DNA of 64,000 nt from Trifolium pratense (GCF_020283565.1 NC_060059.1:45652572-45716571); one strand, 5' to 3'. Counted from the stretch's first letter, positions 1 through 12,500 are shown. Program-made: numbers and translations. Notes: generated by a model from the letters alone, not told the origin.

Positions 1-820
1 CATAGATGATCTATACGATATAAGCTTTCGATCCAACGGTGGATTTTGTAAAATTTGTATTCGTTAAAGCGTTATTGAGCGGTGTAACATTACTCAAATG
101 TTACACTGGTGTAATTTGATCTCAAAAGAAAAATCAGTAAAAATGCAATTATGAAACTAGCTGGATATTTCTAACCAAAACTCCTTTTTATCATAATTTT
201 TGTGCACATGACACATAATTCTAATAAGAACATCCATCAAAATCTGAAAAAACATAGGCACCAGTAATTTCTTCGAATTTATAAACATGTCTCTAGGGTT
301 GAGAATAAATTTTAGGTCATCACATAATTCCAATGACATTATGACACGTGTAAAAGAAATTTCACATGAGCAAAATTTTGGTCAAAATGGGTCAAAATTA
401 TCAAGAGGACCACAAAATGCAAAATGGGGTAAACTTCGGGGGCTAAATCTGAGCATTTGAAAGTAGGGGGGCCAAAATAGAGCAATTGGTAAACTTGGAG
501 GGCCAAAATTGCATTTAAGCAATTGATTTTTCTTTTGTTGACACAATTGCATTTTTACTGAATGGAAACTGTATGTTTGATACGTTTTCCTTGTACAACT
601 CTCCTAATTTGCTAGTTTTTTACGACGTGAATGGATTAATGATATCCCCTTTCCAATTAGTTCAATTGTGTACTAATTATAGATGTATTGATTCCTCGTA
701 CAATAATATAATGGCCGATGATGTTTATGTCCATGGCTCTGTTTTGCTTTGGTAGGAGACAGGTTTTTTTTCTTCTTTGTATTAGCACATCTTGTGCTTT
801 TCTTTTATAATAATTTTTAG
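1..820. other. No supported gene; repeat-derived flank
   Basis: No convincing coding region was seen. The stretch contains a segment near 415-520 with short repeated phrases of the form 'gg..ccaaaat', whose end resembles the start of another repeat at 42143 on the opposite strand. Positions 336-361 share about 26 identical bases with 832-857 at the start of the hAT fragment. Confidence 0.5.
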
Positions 821-1277
821 GTTGCCCAATAACATTATGACACGTGTAAAAGAAATTCCAGTGTTGTCAAGGATGGCAAGGGATGTGTTTGCTACTCCTG
901 TTTCAACAGTAGCATCTGAAAGTGCTTTTAGTACTGGTGGTAGAGTCTTGGACTCTTTTAGGAGTTGTCTAAATCCAGAAATGGTTGAGGCATTAATCTG
1001 CACTCAAAATTGGTTGATCTTTAGTTTAAAATTTTTAGAGGTATTGATCTTTAGTTTAAAATTTTTAGAAATGGTTGAGTCTTGGTTGAAACATCTGAAA
1101 GAATTGTTAGAGGTATTGATCTTTAGTTTAAAATTTTTATTAAAATTTTGTATTAATTTTTTGGAGTTTGTTTTATTAACAATTGTCCAATTTGTGAATG
1201 TTACTAGAATTATGTCAGTCTTTAGCAGCAACAACTTTTGGAGGAGTAGCTGGACCATCTACAAGTACATCATCTGA
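821..1277 (+). pseudogene. hAT transposase C-terminal fragment (dimerisation domain)
   Basis: The translation from about 837 reads VLSRMARDVFATP, then STVASESAFSTGGR, then LNPEMVEALICTQNWL. This is the classic C-terminal dimerisation (hATC) block of plant hAT transposases. An acceptor-like tttttag precedes 821, so this looks like a last exon. The N-terminal BED zinc finger and the RNase-H-like catalytic domain are absent from the window, so the gene is partial or lies to the left. After the conserved block, the frame stays open through three direct copies of a 25-bp unit (1013-1037, 1044-1068, about 1116-1139), giving a hydrophobic tail that is not a family feature. The family call is strong; activity is not expected. 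Confidence 0.8.
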
Positions 1278-1288
1278 TGGTGCATCTT

Positions 1289-1324
1289 CTTCTCAATCAC
1301 GACCTCCTGGTCGTGATTGAGAAG
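1289..1324. repeat. Perfect 16-bp inverted repeat with 4-nt loop
   Basis: The arms 1289-1304 (cttctcaatcacgacc) and 1309-1324 are exactly complementary around tcct. It sits just after the transposase stop, where it could form a strong RNA hairpin or a DNA cruciform. Confidence 0.9.
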
Positions 1325-2760
1325 TTTCTGGTATAAATTTTACATCTGTGATTTTTTCATTAATTTTTCTACTTTCTTGATATTTAAATTTGACTTGTTC
1401 AATATAATAATTTTATTTTTATTCATTGCAGTTATATCTTTTTGTGAATATTTTGGAGTCATTGAACCTTAATGTTCATATTTTGCAAAGACATGACTCA
1501 GTGGATTGTGGACATGCTTGTTATTTTGAAAGGACTTGAATATTGAATCAAAGAAAAGACATTTTTTTGAATCTGGAATTGAACCTTAATGTTCATATTT
1601 TGCATCTGGAATCGAATCTGAACCTGCTTTTATCATGCAATGTGAGTATCTATTAAGCCTTTTTTTTTTATAAGAAAATATATGGTATGCTTACTTTAAT
1701 TTATTATCGATTGTAACTTTCAGTTGCAATATTTTGATGCCTTCATCTGCTGCCTTCTACCGCTGATTGTTGTGCATTCACCACTATTGTGAGTATTTAT
1801 TTGCAAAAGAATTCTGACATACTTAATTGAATCGGAACTTGAAGTTACCTTCAAATAATGACTCGCTTCCCACCCGGTGCTGCTTGCTATACACACTCAT
1901 TGCTATTTGGAAATTGTGAGTATTTGTTGGAAAGTAAATTGTTCTTTGTTATCATACTTGAAATTCATTGAATTTATATTATTCTATACGAATCTGTTTT
2001 AAAATTCTGTTTTGGTGTAGGTTTACTTTGTTTTATCCAAAACAAATTTTGCTGCAATTCTGCAGGTATAGTAGATTAGTAGTTAAATTGGATCAGTTTT
2101 AAAAATTCTGCAGTTCTTATTTTGACTGAGTTATTCAATCAAATTTATGCAATTTTGTTTTGAGTGAATTGAGTTATGTATGCAGTTTTGATTACTTTGC
2201 CTCAAATTATGAGATAGGAAGATCAAAGAAAGGAAGCTGCAATTATTGCTGCCCAAATTGGTATAATTTTTACTATTAAGTTAACATTAATTGACTATTT
2301 TAATAATTACGTATGATATATTTGATTTTAGGAGTTTAATAGTTGCATGTGTTTTTTATTTATTACAGAAGGTGGAGGTAGATTGTTGGTGAACTTGATG
2401 AGGCAAATCAAAGGAGTGGAGTGCATTGAGCATGGTGGATTACTAGATGTTCTCAACAAACTTTATGGTTATGTTGTCTTTTTCAATTAAGAATTTGTAA
2501 CTTATTAGTAATTACTCTTGATGTGGGTGTATCTAAAGTCCCCTAGACTATGTGATCAAGTCCAAGCAGGTGTCCACATCCTCTTTCTATGAAGGATTGT
2601 TATTAATCATGTACAATTACTAATGATTATGACATTATGTAATCCTTTATTATTATTATTATTATGTTTTTAAGTTTAATTTGTTTGTTATGATAGTTTA
2701 TAAAATTTGACATGATTAGAATTTTTTTATAGGTTTGGGCTCACCCATTTTTAAATTTGA
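1325..2760. other. Non-coding, possible 3' introns of the hAT gene
   Basis: No open frame was seen. The phrase tgtgagtat occurs three times (near 1640, 1790 and 1916), each time after a short non-AT-rich stretch. It looks like a row of splice donors of small exons. A segment at 2371-2468 could be an exon, but I recognise no protein. Confidence 0.35.
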
Positions 2761-3218
2761 CAGGAATTTTTTTTTTTTGGTGTGACCCAAAACCGAGTTA
2801 ACCCACCCGGTTAACCCGCAAACCGTATAAACCGAAACCCGATAAAACCGAGCATACAGTTGGGCGGAATTGGGCCTGATAATTGTATGTTCGGTTTCAT
2901 GTCACCCGACTTTTTTGGGCCCGAAACCGACCGAACCCGGCCGATGCTCAGCCCTAATATAATGCATAAACAGAATAAAAAGAACCAACGTACACGAGTT
3001 GTACAATTTCAATGTTTCATAAAAACATAAACATAAAGGACGTTGTATAGAAATACAATAAGAAGAAAGCAATACAAGAACATGAAGCAATGACGATGCA
3101 GGCAAAACACACAGGAGCAGTATCAGGACACGATAGAAAGTGAGATAATTTAAAAGGGTAATTTTGGAAATTAAATATAAAATTAAGTATAATTTTGTAA
3201 ATGTAATAAAGTTTTAAA

Positions 3219-3400
3219 GAACGTAGATTTCCTTCCCTCCCCTCCAAATCCCCCAAATTTGGGGGGAAGCAAAAAATGATATTAGGAGGGATTTTGCTCA
3301 CCTCCCTCTCCCTCCCTCCCCTCCTAAAAATTAAACCAAACACATAAATTATAAAATATTTCCTCCCCTCCCATCCAAAAGGATATGGATTGAGTGCATT
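3219..3400. repeat. Pyrimidine-rich repeat with G-quadruplex potential
   Basis: C-runs dominate the plus strand (3227-3253 and 3299-3324). The minus strand at 3301-3324 has four G-runs separated by 1-3 bases. A 16-bp palindrome of five C, aaattt and five G lies at 3250-3265. It is probably a transposon fragment; no boundaries were found. Confidence 0.5.
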
Positions 3401-4176
3401 TACTTTCACCATGCGTCATGCATTTACACCATCTAATGGTCCAATTTTAATACTTATCAAATAAATAAAAAACAAATAAAATAAGTGGTTGAGATTCACC
3501 TGCAGTCATTTTTTGACCGTAGGGAATCCAAATCCCCATTGTTCTCGTTTTACCTTACCTAAATCCTTCGTTTGGACCCAACACCTCACCGTCGAACCCT
3601 AAAACTAAATCATACTCTCGTTTACACCTCAACCACTCTAACTCTCACGCTGGAAAACCCCTATAACGTTTTCTGAAAGCCCTAATATGTAAAATCCCAA
3701 TTCTCTGACATCCCTCAAATGTCACTCTCAAATTCCCCCAAATCTCTCTATCTCTCAATTTTTGGGAGAAATTCAAACGCGGCTTCCACATTTATACTGA
3801 ATCGAAGGCAAAGCTACATGATATGATTTCACATAGTCTTTCTTTCCTATTGTATGAAATATTAGGTTATATCTCTTGGTGATTTTTCAATTCTTTTTTG
3901 TTTCTTCAGGTTTTTTCATCAATATAATTTCTTACAAGTACTTGCAGCAGGTTCTAAATTTGATGCAAGATTCACTAGTAGTTGAATGTATGGTTCCCAT
4001 GGGATTTTGATGCTTTATCTGAGTAGCATTTTATTATCTTCCTCTGCAAATTTCCATTTGATTGTTATAGTTTTTTTTTTTTTTTTTTTTTAATAATAAC
4101 TTACTTGATTGTTTTCCATACCTGAATTGGATGTTTTATTTACTAGTAGTTTATTTACTTGCTATTGTTGCATCAG
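3401..4176. other. Probable promoter/5' region of an unidentified host gene
   Basis: No long ORF was seen. Positions 3540-3800 are CT-rich, resembling a plant 5' leader. A T21 tract lies near 4070-4091. No TATA box could be assigned with confidence. Confidence 0.3.
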
Positions 4177-4259
4177 GTGCAACCTCAGGGAAACTTTTGC
4201 AGTTTGAGGTTGGGGGTCCAAAGATGTGTGTACAAACAACTCGTGGTGTGGAAGTTGAG
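4177..4259 (+). CDS. Candidate exon of an unidentified host gene
   Basis: The stretch is bounded by an acceptor-like gcatcag and a donor-like gag|gtagg, and is open throughout. It encodes a peptide around KLLQFEVGGPKMCVQTTRGV. I do not recognise the protein. It lies upstream of, and on the same strand as, the better-supported exons at 6547-16447 and may belong to the same gene, with the MITE at 4285-5199 in the following intron. Connecting exons between 5200 and 5545 could not be resolved because every frame there has stops. Confidence 0.4.
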
Positions 4260-4284
4260 GTAGGAGGCTGGCTATATGGTTTTA

Positions 4285-5199
4285 GGGCTCCTTTGGTGCA
4301 TAGGATAAGAGACAGGATATGATAACTGTATTATATCCTGTTTCTGTCCGGTGTTTGGTGACACAGTAGAATATGATAATTTAATCCTGTAACTTATCCT
4401 ATCATGTCTCTCGAGTTAAAATTCTTATCCTCAATTTGAGCTGGGTTACCAGCAGGATAGGATAAATTTGTTTTTTTTACTGATTTATTCTATAAAATAT
4501 ATTTTAAAATAAAAAAAAATTAATAAAATATAAATAATAAAATAATTTGATAGTAAATTAATAATAAAATAATTAATTTTTAAATATATATGTGATTTTC
4601 TCACAAGGGTAATTTTGTAATTTACATAATCTAAAAAAATCAAAATTATACTAAAATTACAATATTTTAAAGTAAACTAATTATTAAAAAATCGTAAAAT
4701 ATGAATATTAATTTAAATTTTGTAAGAAATTAAATATAATTATTTTGCAATGGTATTTTTATTATTTATGTATGAGATATATCATATATTTATTTAGCTT
4801 ATCTAACATGTATATATTATTGGGTTATTTATTTGATCATGATTCATATAAAAAATTAAACTTTATTATTTTCTCATGTTTTTAATTTAAAACTATATAA
4901 AGTTATTTGATTACTTATTTATATTTTTTATTTAAAAAAATTCAAAGTATTGCAAAATAATTTTAAAAAAATAACAATTGATTTACAAGGTAATTTTGTC
5001 ATTTAAATATTTTATATATCTTATCATATTATTATGAGCAAGTATGTATTGAAAACATGATATAATAATTATCATGCTTGTTATCCTGTGTGCACCAAAT
5101 ACAAGATATGATAACTGAGAATAACTGTTATCCTGCTGATATCCTATCTTATCATTATCCTGTTTTATATCCTATCATTATCGTACATTAAACGGGCCC
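4285..5199. mobile_element. Tourist-like MITE (PIF/Harbinger type), TTA target duplication
   Basis: The element begins GGGCTCCTTTGGTGCA and ends in the complement of GGGCCCGTTTAATGTA, flanked by TTA on both sides (4282-4284 and 5200-5202). Both subterminal regions are packed with 'aggata/tatcct' motifs in opposite orientation. There is no ORF, so it is non-autonomous. The TTA duplication plus a GGGCCCGTTTGG-like terminus is typical of the Tourist superfamily. Confidence 0.75.
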
Positions 5200-5549
5200 T
5201 TAGTGTGTTTATTGATAGACTGATGATCGTATCATAAATAAATAAATAAATATACATTAAGTGTTTTCCTAAAGTACCAGATTTCAAACGGATCCTGCAT
5301 AATAATATTAGAAGTTTAGTATGCTAATTTGTTCTACTATTTTGAATGACTTGTGAAAGACACATACATAATGACCATGTAAATCATTCTTATACAAGCT
5401 ATTTCCATTTCAGCTCAAGAAGTCAATTATATATGGTTTTACAATCTAGATGAAAGTGAAGAAATTGCAATCTAGATGTTGTGGTTTTTGTCATGGCAGA
5501 GTCAGATTAATTGAGGTATGGTCCCTTCTTGATCTTAAGCTAGATCAGG

Positions 5550-6541
5550 TGAAATCTGGCACGCAGTAAACACAATGCTGCACAAGATGCTATATCATAT
5601 GTTGCAGCAAGACAGTCGCAGAACACAGAAAATAAATAAATAAATTGCAGAATAATAAATAACACAGATAGTTGTTAACCCAGTTCAGTGCAACGTCACC
5701 TACTCTGGGGGATACCAATCCATGAATGAATCCACTATAATAGCTCTAGTTCAAAGCCCTCGACCAACACCCGGTACTTGACTTATCACCTAGACACTAC
5801 CCGTGCAATCCTACCTAAGAACCTCTTAGATAATGAGACCCCGTCCCAAATTCTCTCTAACAACACGTACTATGTTGCTGTCAATAATAATAATCACGAT
5901 GGAGACACTCTCCTAGAAACTAGACCACACTCTTGCTTAAAAGCTTATGAGTGAATCACACACTAACTCCGTGCTTCAAAGCTTAGGAGTAGCTTACAAT
6001 AAACAACCCAAACCCAGTCCTAAACTTGCATCAAATCGACACAAGAAAGGCTCACACAAGACACAAACTCTAAACCTTAAAAACTCACGCTTTGTAAAAT
6101 ACACGGTTTAGAATCCATGAATAGAATAGCTTGAGGCTTCACATATTTATAGTCTTCAATTGTCTTGATGTCCAAGTTAGGTCTTCAGACATATACAGCT
6201 GTAGGAATTGCGGCCCAACCCTATATTAATTTCAAAAATATAATTTGTTTGTTTCATGTGTTACCAAACAAAAAAAAAAAACGCAAAAATATAATATAAT
6301 TATATTTTTGTTTTAAATAACATTCCTTCGGCCGACTTCAATAAAACTTGCTGAGCAAGACTCGTTTTGCCCAGGCGCACGTGCTTGAATATATAATTGA
6401 AGCAAATCTTGACTGAGATTTGAAATAAAAATTCTGCACGAAAACAGAGCATCAGTATGCTGTACTATGATGCTACAGCACCTCAGTCCAGCATCTGACT
6501 GGTTGACTTTTGCAAAAATGTAGCCAATCAAAACACCAACA
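5550..6541 (-). mobile_element. Solo LTR of a Ty1/copia-like element, TSD TCAGG
   Basis: A 992-bp segment begins TG and ends CA and is flanked by a perfect 5-bp duplication TCAGG (5545-5549 and 6542-6546). Read on the minus strand it contains a TATA-like segment (complement of catatttatagtc near 6142) and a conserved 'aacccagttc...' block near 5658 of the kind common in plant copia LTRs. No internal domain is present, consistent with recombination between two LTRs. It sits at the edge of a host exon. Confidence 0.8.
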
Positions 6542-6546
6542 TCAGG

Positions 6547-9500
6547 AATGACAAAATGAAGGTTGTTGATGAGAAATTAAAGATGATTGAGAGGTATCAT
6601 CTAACCATTGCTTATCATAATTTTTCTCTTCTTTAATTTTTAAGACTAAGTTGTTTATTCTTTGGTAGTGGATTTAGAACATGATCCGATGGTTAACTTT
6701 GTTTCTGTAGGATGTGTAATTTGAAAGCTTATGGTGTTGATCCCAGTGATGGTAAGCAGTTTTTTGGGGGAAATACATTCTGCTGTGTGATCAAAAAGTG
6801 GAGGAAATACACTTCACATTCGTTCTGCTCATTTTGATTTAGGTAAGGTACTGTAAGGAGTTCCTTAAGCATTGTTGCCATGTCCTATGTTACACCTAAA
6901 AATATGCTATTTATTTAGTTAATTTACTATTATATTTTATATGTTTTTATTTCGATTCCGAAGTTTTATTATATAAATAGTTACTTATTTCTCGTATTTT
7001 AAATAAACAGATAAAAAGTGTACGAGTTGAAGAAAGGAGCGAAAACGGACCGAAAAGGAGCAAAAATGGACAAAAAGGCCACACATGTGCAGCCAATTGG
7101 GCCACACATGTGCAGCCCACAAAATGCTCGTCAGCCAAGCCAAGATGGCGCCCGCCAACTGGCCAATAATGGCGCCCGCCAGCTTCTCCCTAGTGGCCCT
7201 CGCCACTTCCTTTTCATCATGGCCATCCATGTGATCAAACGGCCACGCGATATTTTCACTAAGTCCCACATCGGCCAGAATTCGTTCCCCTCCTCTTGTA
7301 TTTTAGTATAAATAGGCTAGTTCTCTTCACTCAAAAACATAACACTTGACTTGGAGAATTGAGAACTAGGCTTAGTACCACAAGGTTTTCTTCTCTAAAG
7401 TTGAGAGTTTAGTATTATTTTATTCTCCGTTGAGAATTTAATAAGTTTTTTTTATTTCCTGCTGTTACGCTGTCGGAGTTCGTACTCAAGATTTCTTTTA
7501 TTAATTCAGGTTCTTTATTTTATTTTCTTTTCTTTATTTTTATGTTTATTTTATTTATTTTATTTTTCCGTTTTTATTTAATGTCTTTATTTTTATTTAT
7601 TTATTTTACGTCTTTATTTTTAGTTATGTCTAGCTAAATTTAGCGTTGCTAGGATGTGTAGTTAGTAGCTAATAGGGGTTCGGTAGTTAATTCGTGCTTA
7701 ATAGTTTTCAATCACCAGTTTTAAATAATTACGTTTTCAAATAATTCGTCACGAGAGTGAGGATTGTTTTAAATGCAATAAACCAACATTGACGAGAGTT
7801 GAGGTTTAGGGTCGGATAGTTAAAACTGACCGTTAGTTCTAAAGTCCGCGAGAGCTATTTAGGATTAATGAGTTTTATATTGGTTTTCAAAGGTACTTAT
7901 ATAGGTAAGTGAGCGCGTGAGAGCTTAGCATTTATTTTATCTAAGTATAACGCTAGTCAAGATTTGCGAGAGCTGAGATTAGTGTTTTTAAATCAAATAT
8001 AATTCTTGAAAACTGGCAACTATTTTATTTTCTTAAGCAGTTTTTAATTAAACGTTGACTATAATTCGTCACGAGAGTGAGAATTAATTAAAGTAAAAAT
8101 CAATAGAGCGAGAGCGTGAGATTTCTACTAGATAGTAAAAACTAAACATTAAATCTAATTCGCAACGAGAGTTGGGATTAGAGTTAATTAAATTATATTG
8201 TTTTTCAAAGAGTATTTTATTAGCGGGTGTGAGGACGAGAGTTAAGCACCACCTTTATAATTTATAATACTAGTCAAGATTTGCGAGAGCTGAGATTGGT
8301 ATTTTTAAATCAATATAGTTTCGAAAATTTAACAGTTTGTCTAGCGCGAATTAAGCATTGAACCCTCTGAAGCAACTAATAGCACGTCCTAGCAATATTT
8401 TATTTACATATAAAAAAATATCTAAAAAAATATTTATTTCTCTTATTTTAATTATTCAATTAATCAAAACCCTTTAAATCATTAGCCTTAGATTTACAAA
8501 GCAACACTAGAATACGGTAGGTCGATTATTGGTCCTTTGGGTTCGATATCTTTTAAAACTACACGACACGACTGTATACTTGCAGTCACGTTGTCGTCCG
8601 ATCAAGTTTTTGGCACCGTTGTCGGGGACCAATTTAGTCGATATCGTAACTCCAATGTTGCACCGTAGAGACTAAGGCACTTTTATTTTAAATTTTAAAT
8701 GGATTACTCGTATTTCCTCTACGACCACCACCCCCAATATTATGAGGAACCACAAAATCACTATAAATCCAATCTCGAAATATTAATGGAGGATTTCATT
8801 AAGACTCAAACACTCTTTAGGCTAGAGTTTGCGGAAGCACAAACTCGCATAAATAAAGAAGTCAAATTGCTTGCACAAGCATCTCTAGGATCGTTCACTA
8901 AGAGTCATGTAGACGTCATAACAACTAATGAAATTCAAATTGAAAATCTTAAAGAGAGTGATAATGTAATCAATGAGAAATCTAATCAGAAAAGAGTAGA
9001 GATTGCGAAAGTTCAACCGACACCACCTAAAGAGGAGGTTGTCAAAGAGGTAGAGAAGGAAGCATCTTACATTCTCCCTCCCCCTTACAATCCACCGACC
9101 CCTTTCACCCAAAGGCTTGTGGAAGCCAAGGTAGAATCCCAATCTAAAAGGGATGTAGAAGAGCTGAAAAACATAAACACTAATGCCCCTTTGCATGAAA
9201 ACCCGTATAAAAAGAGAAATTTAGAGGACAAGAGGGAAATTATTAGTGTTGAAAAAGGGAGAGTAGACTTTGAGGTGGGTAATGAAGAAATTAAACCTAA
9301 TCCCGAAAAACTAATAATAAAAATTGATCCAGAACCACCACCACACGTTCAGATCTCTGAATCTCCCTATAGGAAAAAGAAAATAAAGAGTGAAGGGTAT
9401 GGAAGATGGGTTGATAAGTGGCGATGGAAACCGAAATTTAGGAGTTTAATCGGAGATTTAATTTCAAAACACCCTTAGAGCTTACACTTCTAATAAGTCG

Positions 9501-12500
9501 AGCCAACGACGTTAAACAAAAGTGCTACGTGGGAGGCAACACACAACTTTTATCGTTTTCCTTATTATTATTGCTATATTTTTCTTTAATTTATCACTAA
9601 CCCGTATGACTACCTATGCAAAATTCAGATCTAAAAATTTTAAAATGGCGTATTGCGATAACCAAATCGTTCGTATCGAGAGTGAAATCCAGCGACAACG
9701 TTTCGAGGACCTGTTCGAAAGAGAGATGTCGTTCCAGAATTTCCCTCACCAAAGCACAATGATTTCTTTGGGTATCGCTGAGAGTGTCAATTTTATGATC
9801 AACCAGTTGGGGTGGGACGCCTTGAACCTTTCGACCCTCCCCACTTACCGTAATTTAACCATCGAATTCTTAAGCTCTTTCAAAAACTCCCCCAACCGTG
9901 GATTTTCCATCCATCGAGGTCAAACTAAGTTTAGACTTTTTGGTGCTGACTATACCTACACCCACCGTAGCATTGCTGAATTTATGAAGGTACCCAATGG
10001 CCTAGACGCTGTAGTAAAAACCCAAGAAGATGGATTCATGGAATACGAATTGTGTAATTTTTGGGGAAGTATTTCTGGAGAACCCAACTCTGACCCGGCT
10101 GACCGAACCAACCAAAAGATCCATAACCCCGCCATACGCTACTTTCACATGATTTTAGCTCATACAATCTTTGGAAAGCAAGAGAATGACACTATTGTTT
10201 CTAAGGATGAACTATTCATAATGTTCTGTGCTTTCCAAGGTCGCCCGGTGAACCTTGCGCCATTTGTTCTAGCCAACCTTCAAAAGCTTATTGAAACACC
10301 AAACCGCCGCATCTGCATTGGTGGTTTTGTTACCTTTTTAGCTAGAGTCATTGGCCTTGATGACTCTTTAGGCCAACTCATACCTTATGGTACACCACTA
10401 GCAAGTGGATTCCGCTACCTCAACATAAACTTTTGTTTCAATCGTGGCCTTATACATAACTTGGGACCTACCCCTTATACACTAGTCATCAACAATAAAC
10501 CAGTTTACCATTTTACTCTTCCAAATATGGAAAAAACTAGCGTTTACAACAAAGCCAATTGGCTATATGATTTGGAAGATGAAGATGAAAATGACCCCCA
10601 AACTCCACCATTTTACTATACACCCGGACCGTTATCCCCCACCCACCCTGCTGAATCCACCAACCAACCACCTGCCCCGGTTGATCATACAGCTGCTATA
10701 GCCGAAATCAATGCCACAGTTGCTACGCTACGATCGGATCTCAACACTTTCTTGGACCTGACTATTGGGCAGTTCGACAGATGCGCCAAAGAATTTGCTT
10801 CCATACATGACGCTCTAAAAGCTCTACGTGGCTAGTGATCGCATTATATTTTTACTACGTTTTTTTTTTCTCCGACCAATCATTGAGAACACTACTTTTA
10901 ATAAGGCTGGGGAGGAGAAGACTATCTATTTTACTGCTTTAGTGTGATATTTTATTTCAGCATATTTTCATTTCAAACATTTCATTTTTCATTCTCAATG
11001 CATTATTAACTATTTTATTAAGTATTTATTTTAGTCATTATTACGAAATTATTTTTAGTAATTTTCAATTATTTTCGTAAACGTCTATTAGTCGATTAGT
11101 ATTATGCACTTATAAATGTTTATTTATTTGGTCAAATGTGCATTCAATCAAAAGAGTAGTCTTTGGTCAAAAAGCCTTTTTCAAAGCAAACAAAATGCAT
11201 TTTCCCACACTCTTACAAGAAGCATGGCGTGACCATGCTATAGATTCCATAGGGAAAATGTTTTTGGAAGTTCATGGCATGCAAATTTTGATTCCCTTAC
11301 ACAATTTCCTTTCCACCTTTCAAAACAATCAATGACAATAAATTGGTAGGACCTTGTGTTTCATAAGGAGATTCTTTTTCAAGTTATAAATACATGTCTT
11401 TCAACACAAACTAAACTCACCATTTCTACAATATTCTTTCTAAAGCATAAATTCTCTATCTATTTCCAAATCACAAAATGGTTTATGAGTTAGTTTTTAG
11501 AAGAAGTTCAAATCAATCTCAAATTTACGAGGATTTGCAAAGAAGGGAAATACAAGCTACAAGGTATGCCGACAATTCTCTCTTAAGAAAATTAGGATTG
11601 TTAGATAGCGTAAATTATTTGCTTGATAATCTAAATCTTCGACATTTCCTATCTCAACAAAATCCTGTTTATACTCAACTAACGCTAGAATTCCTAAGCT
11701 CTTTAATCGTTAACACTGTTCGTGAAACTAGGAGTTCGCATGGCGCTGTCTATTTTCGAATGTTTAATACTGAGTATGAATTTTCTTTCAATGATATGGC
11801 TGACATTTTGCGTTTCCCCCATGGACCAAGTGTAACACATGTGAAGTTCATGATAATGAAGAGTGGCAAAATAATTTTAGCCACTTTTGGATGACTATCA
11901 CCGGGAAACAAATTAATAGTCATGAAGGAAATAAGGCCTCATCCATCCATAATCCGGCCTTACGCTATCTTTGCCACTTATTGGCACATACCATCTTTGG
12001 CCGAGCATCTTTTAACAAAGTCAACTCCAAAGAAATGTTTTACATGTTTGCTGCAATTAGAAACATGAATATTAACACCGTCCCGTTTTTATTTTCACAT
12101 ATGCTTTCACAAGTTAACACAAGTCGGGGCGGAGCAATAATTTTTGGAGGGCTAATCACGACCATAGCTAAAGCCATAGGACTAGGACCGCGATTAGAAA
12201 ATTTAGAACATACTCCACCTCGGTTAATCGATGAAGATATGGTAAGGAGTATGAACCTAGTAAGGTTAAGAGAAGATGGTAGATATGACTTAATGATTCA
12301 AAATCGTGTTTTTAATAATATCACCATTCCTAACCAATGGCTAACGGATGTACGTGACCCGAGAAATCTTTGCTATACTAATAATTCTACGACTAATACA
12401 GCTCCCACGCACATTTCTCCAAATGTTGCTGCTGGTGGGGGCGCAAGCATTGTTCCACCTGCACACACTACACATTTTTCTAACACTTTTGCAGGTAGTT

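Larger units (their letters stand above)
820..2956 (+). mobile_element. Right-hand part of a decayed hAT transposon
   Basis: The transposase fragment is followed by about 1.6 kb of non-coding, AT-rich DNA that runs into a segment rich in 'aaccg/acccg' phrases ending in ccgatgctcagcccta at 2956. Read from the other strand this is TAGGGCTGAGCATCGG, a terminus of the kind seen on plant hAT-like elements. The left terminus and the 8-bp target duplication are not in view, so the right boundary is an inference. Confidence 0.35.

Noticed and set aside
7018..7311. 97-codon ORF in the element N LTR (repeated at 14036-14329)
   Set aside because: It lies in U3 upstream of the TATA box, is built from direct repeats, and has open shadows in other frames. 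It is a by-product of GC-rich repeat DNA.
9522..9605. Hydrophobic N-terminal extension of the first Athila-type ORF as a signal peptide
   Set aside because: It starts at a GTG and derives from an AT-rich leader just after a conserved untranslated motif. In-frame ATGs follow at 9606 and 9645.
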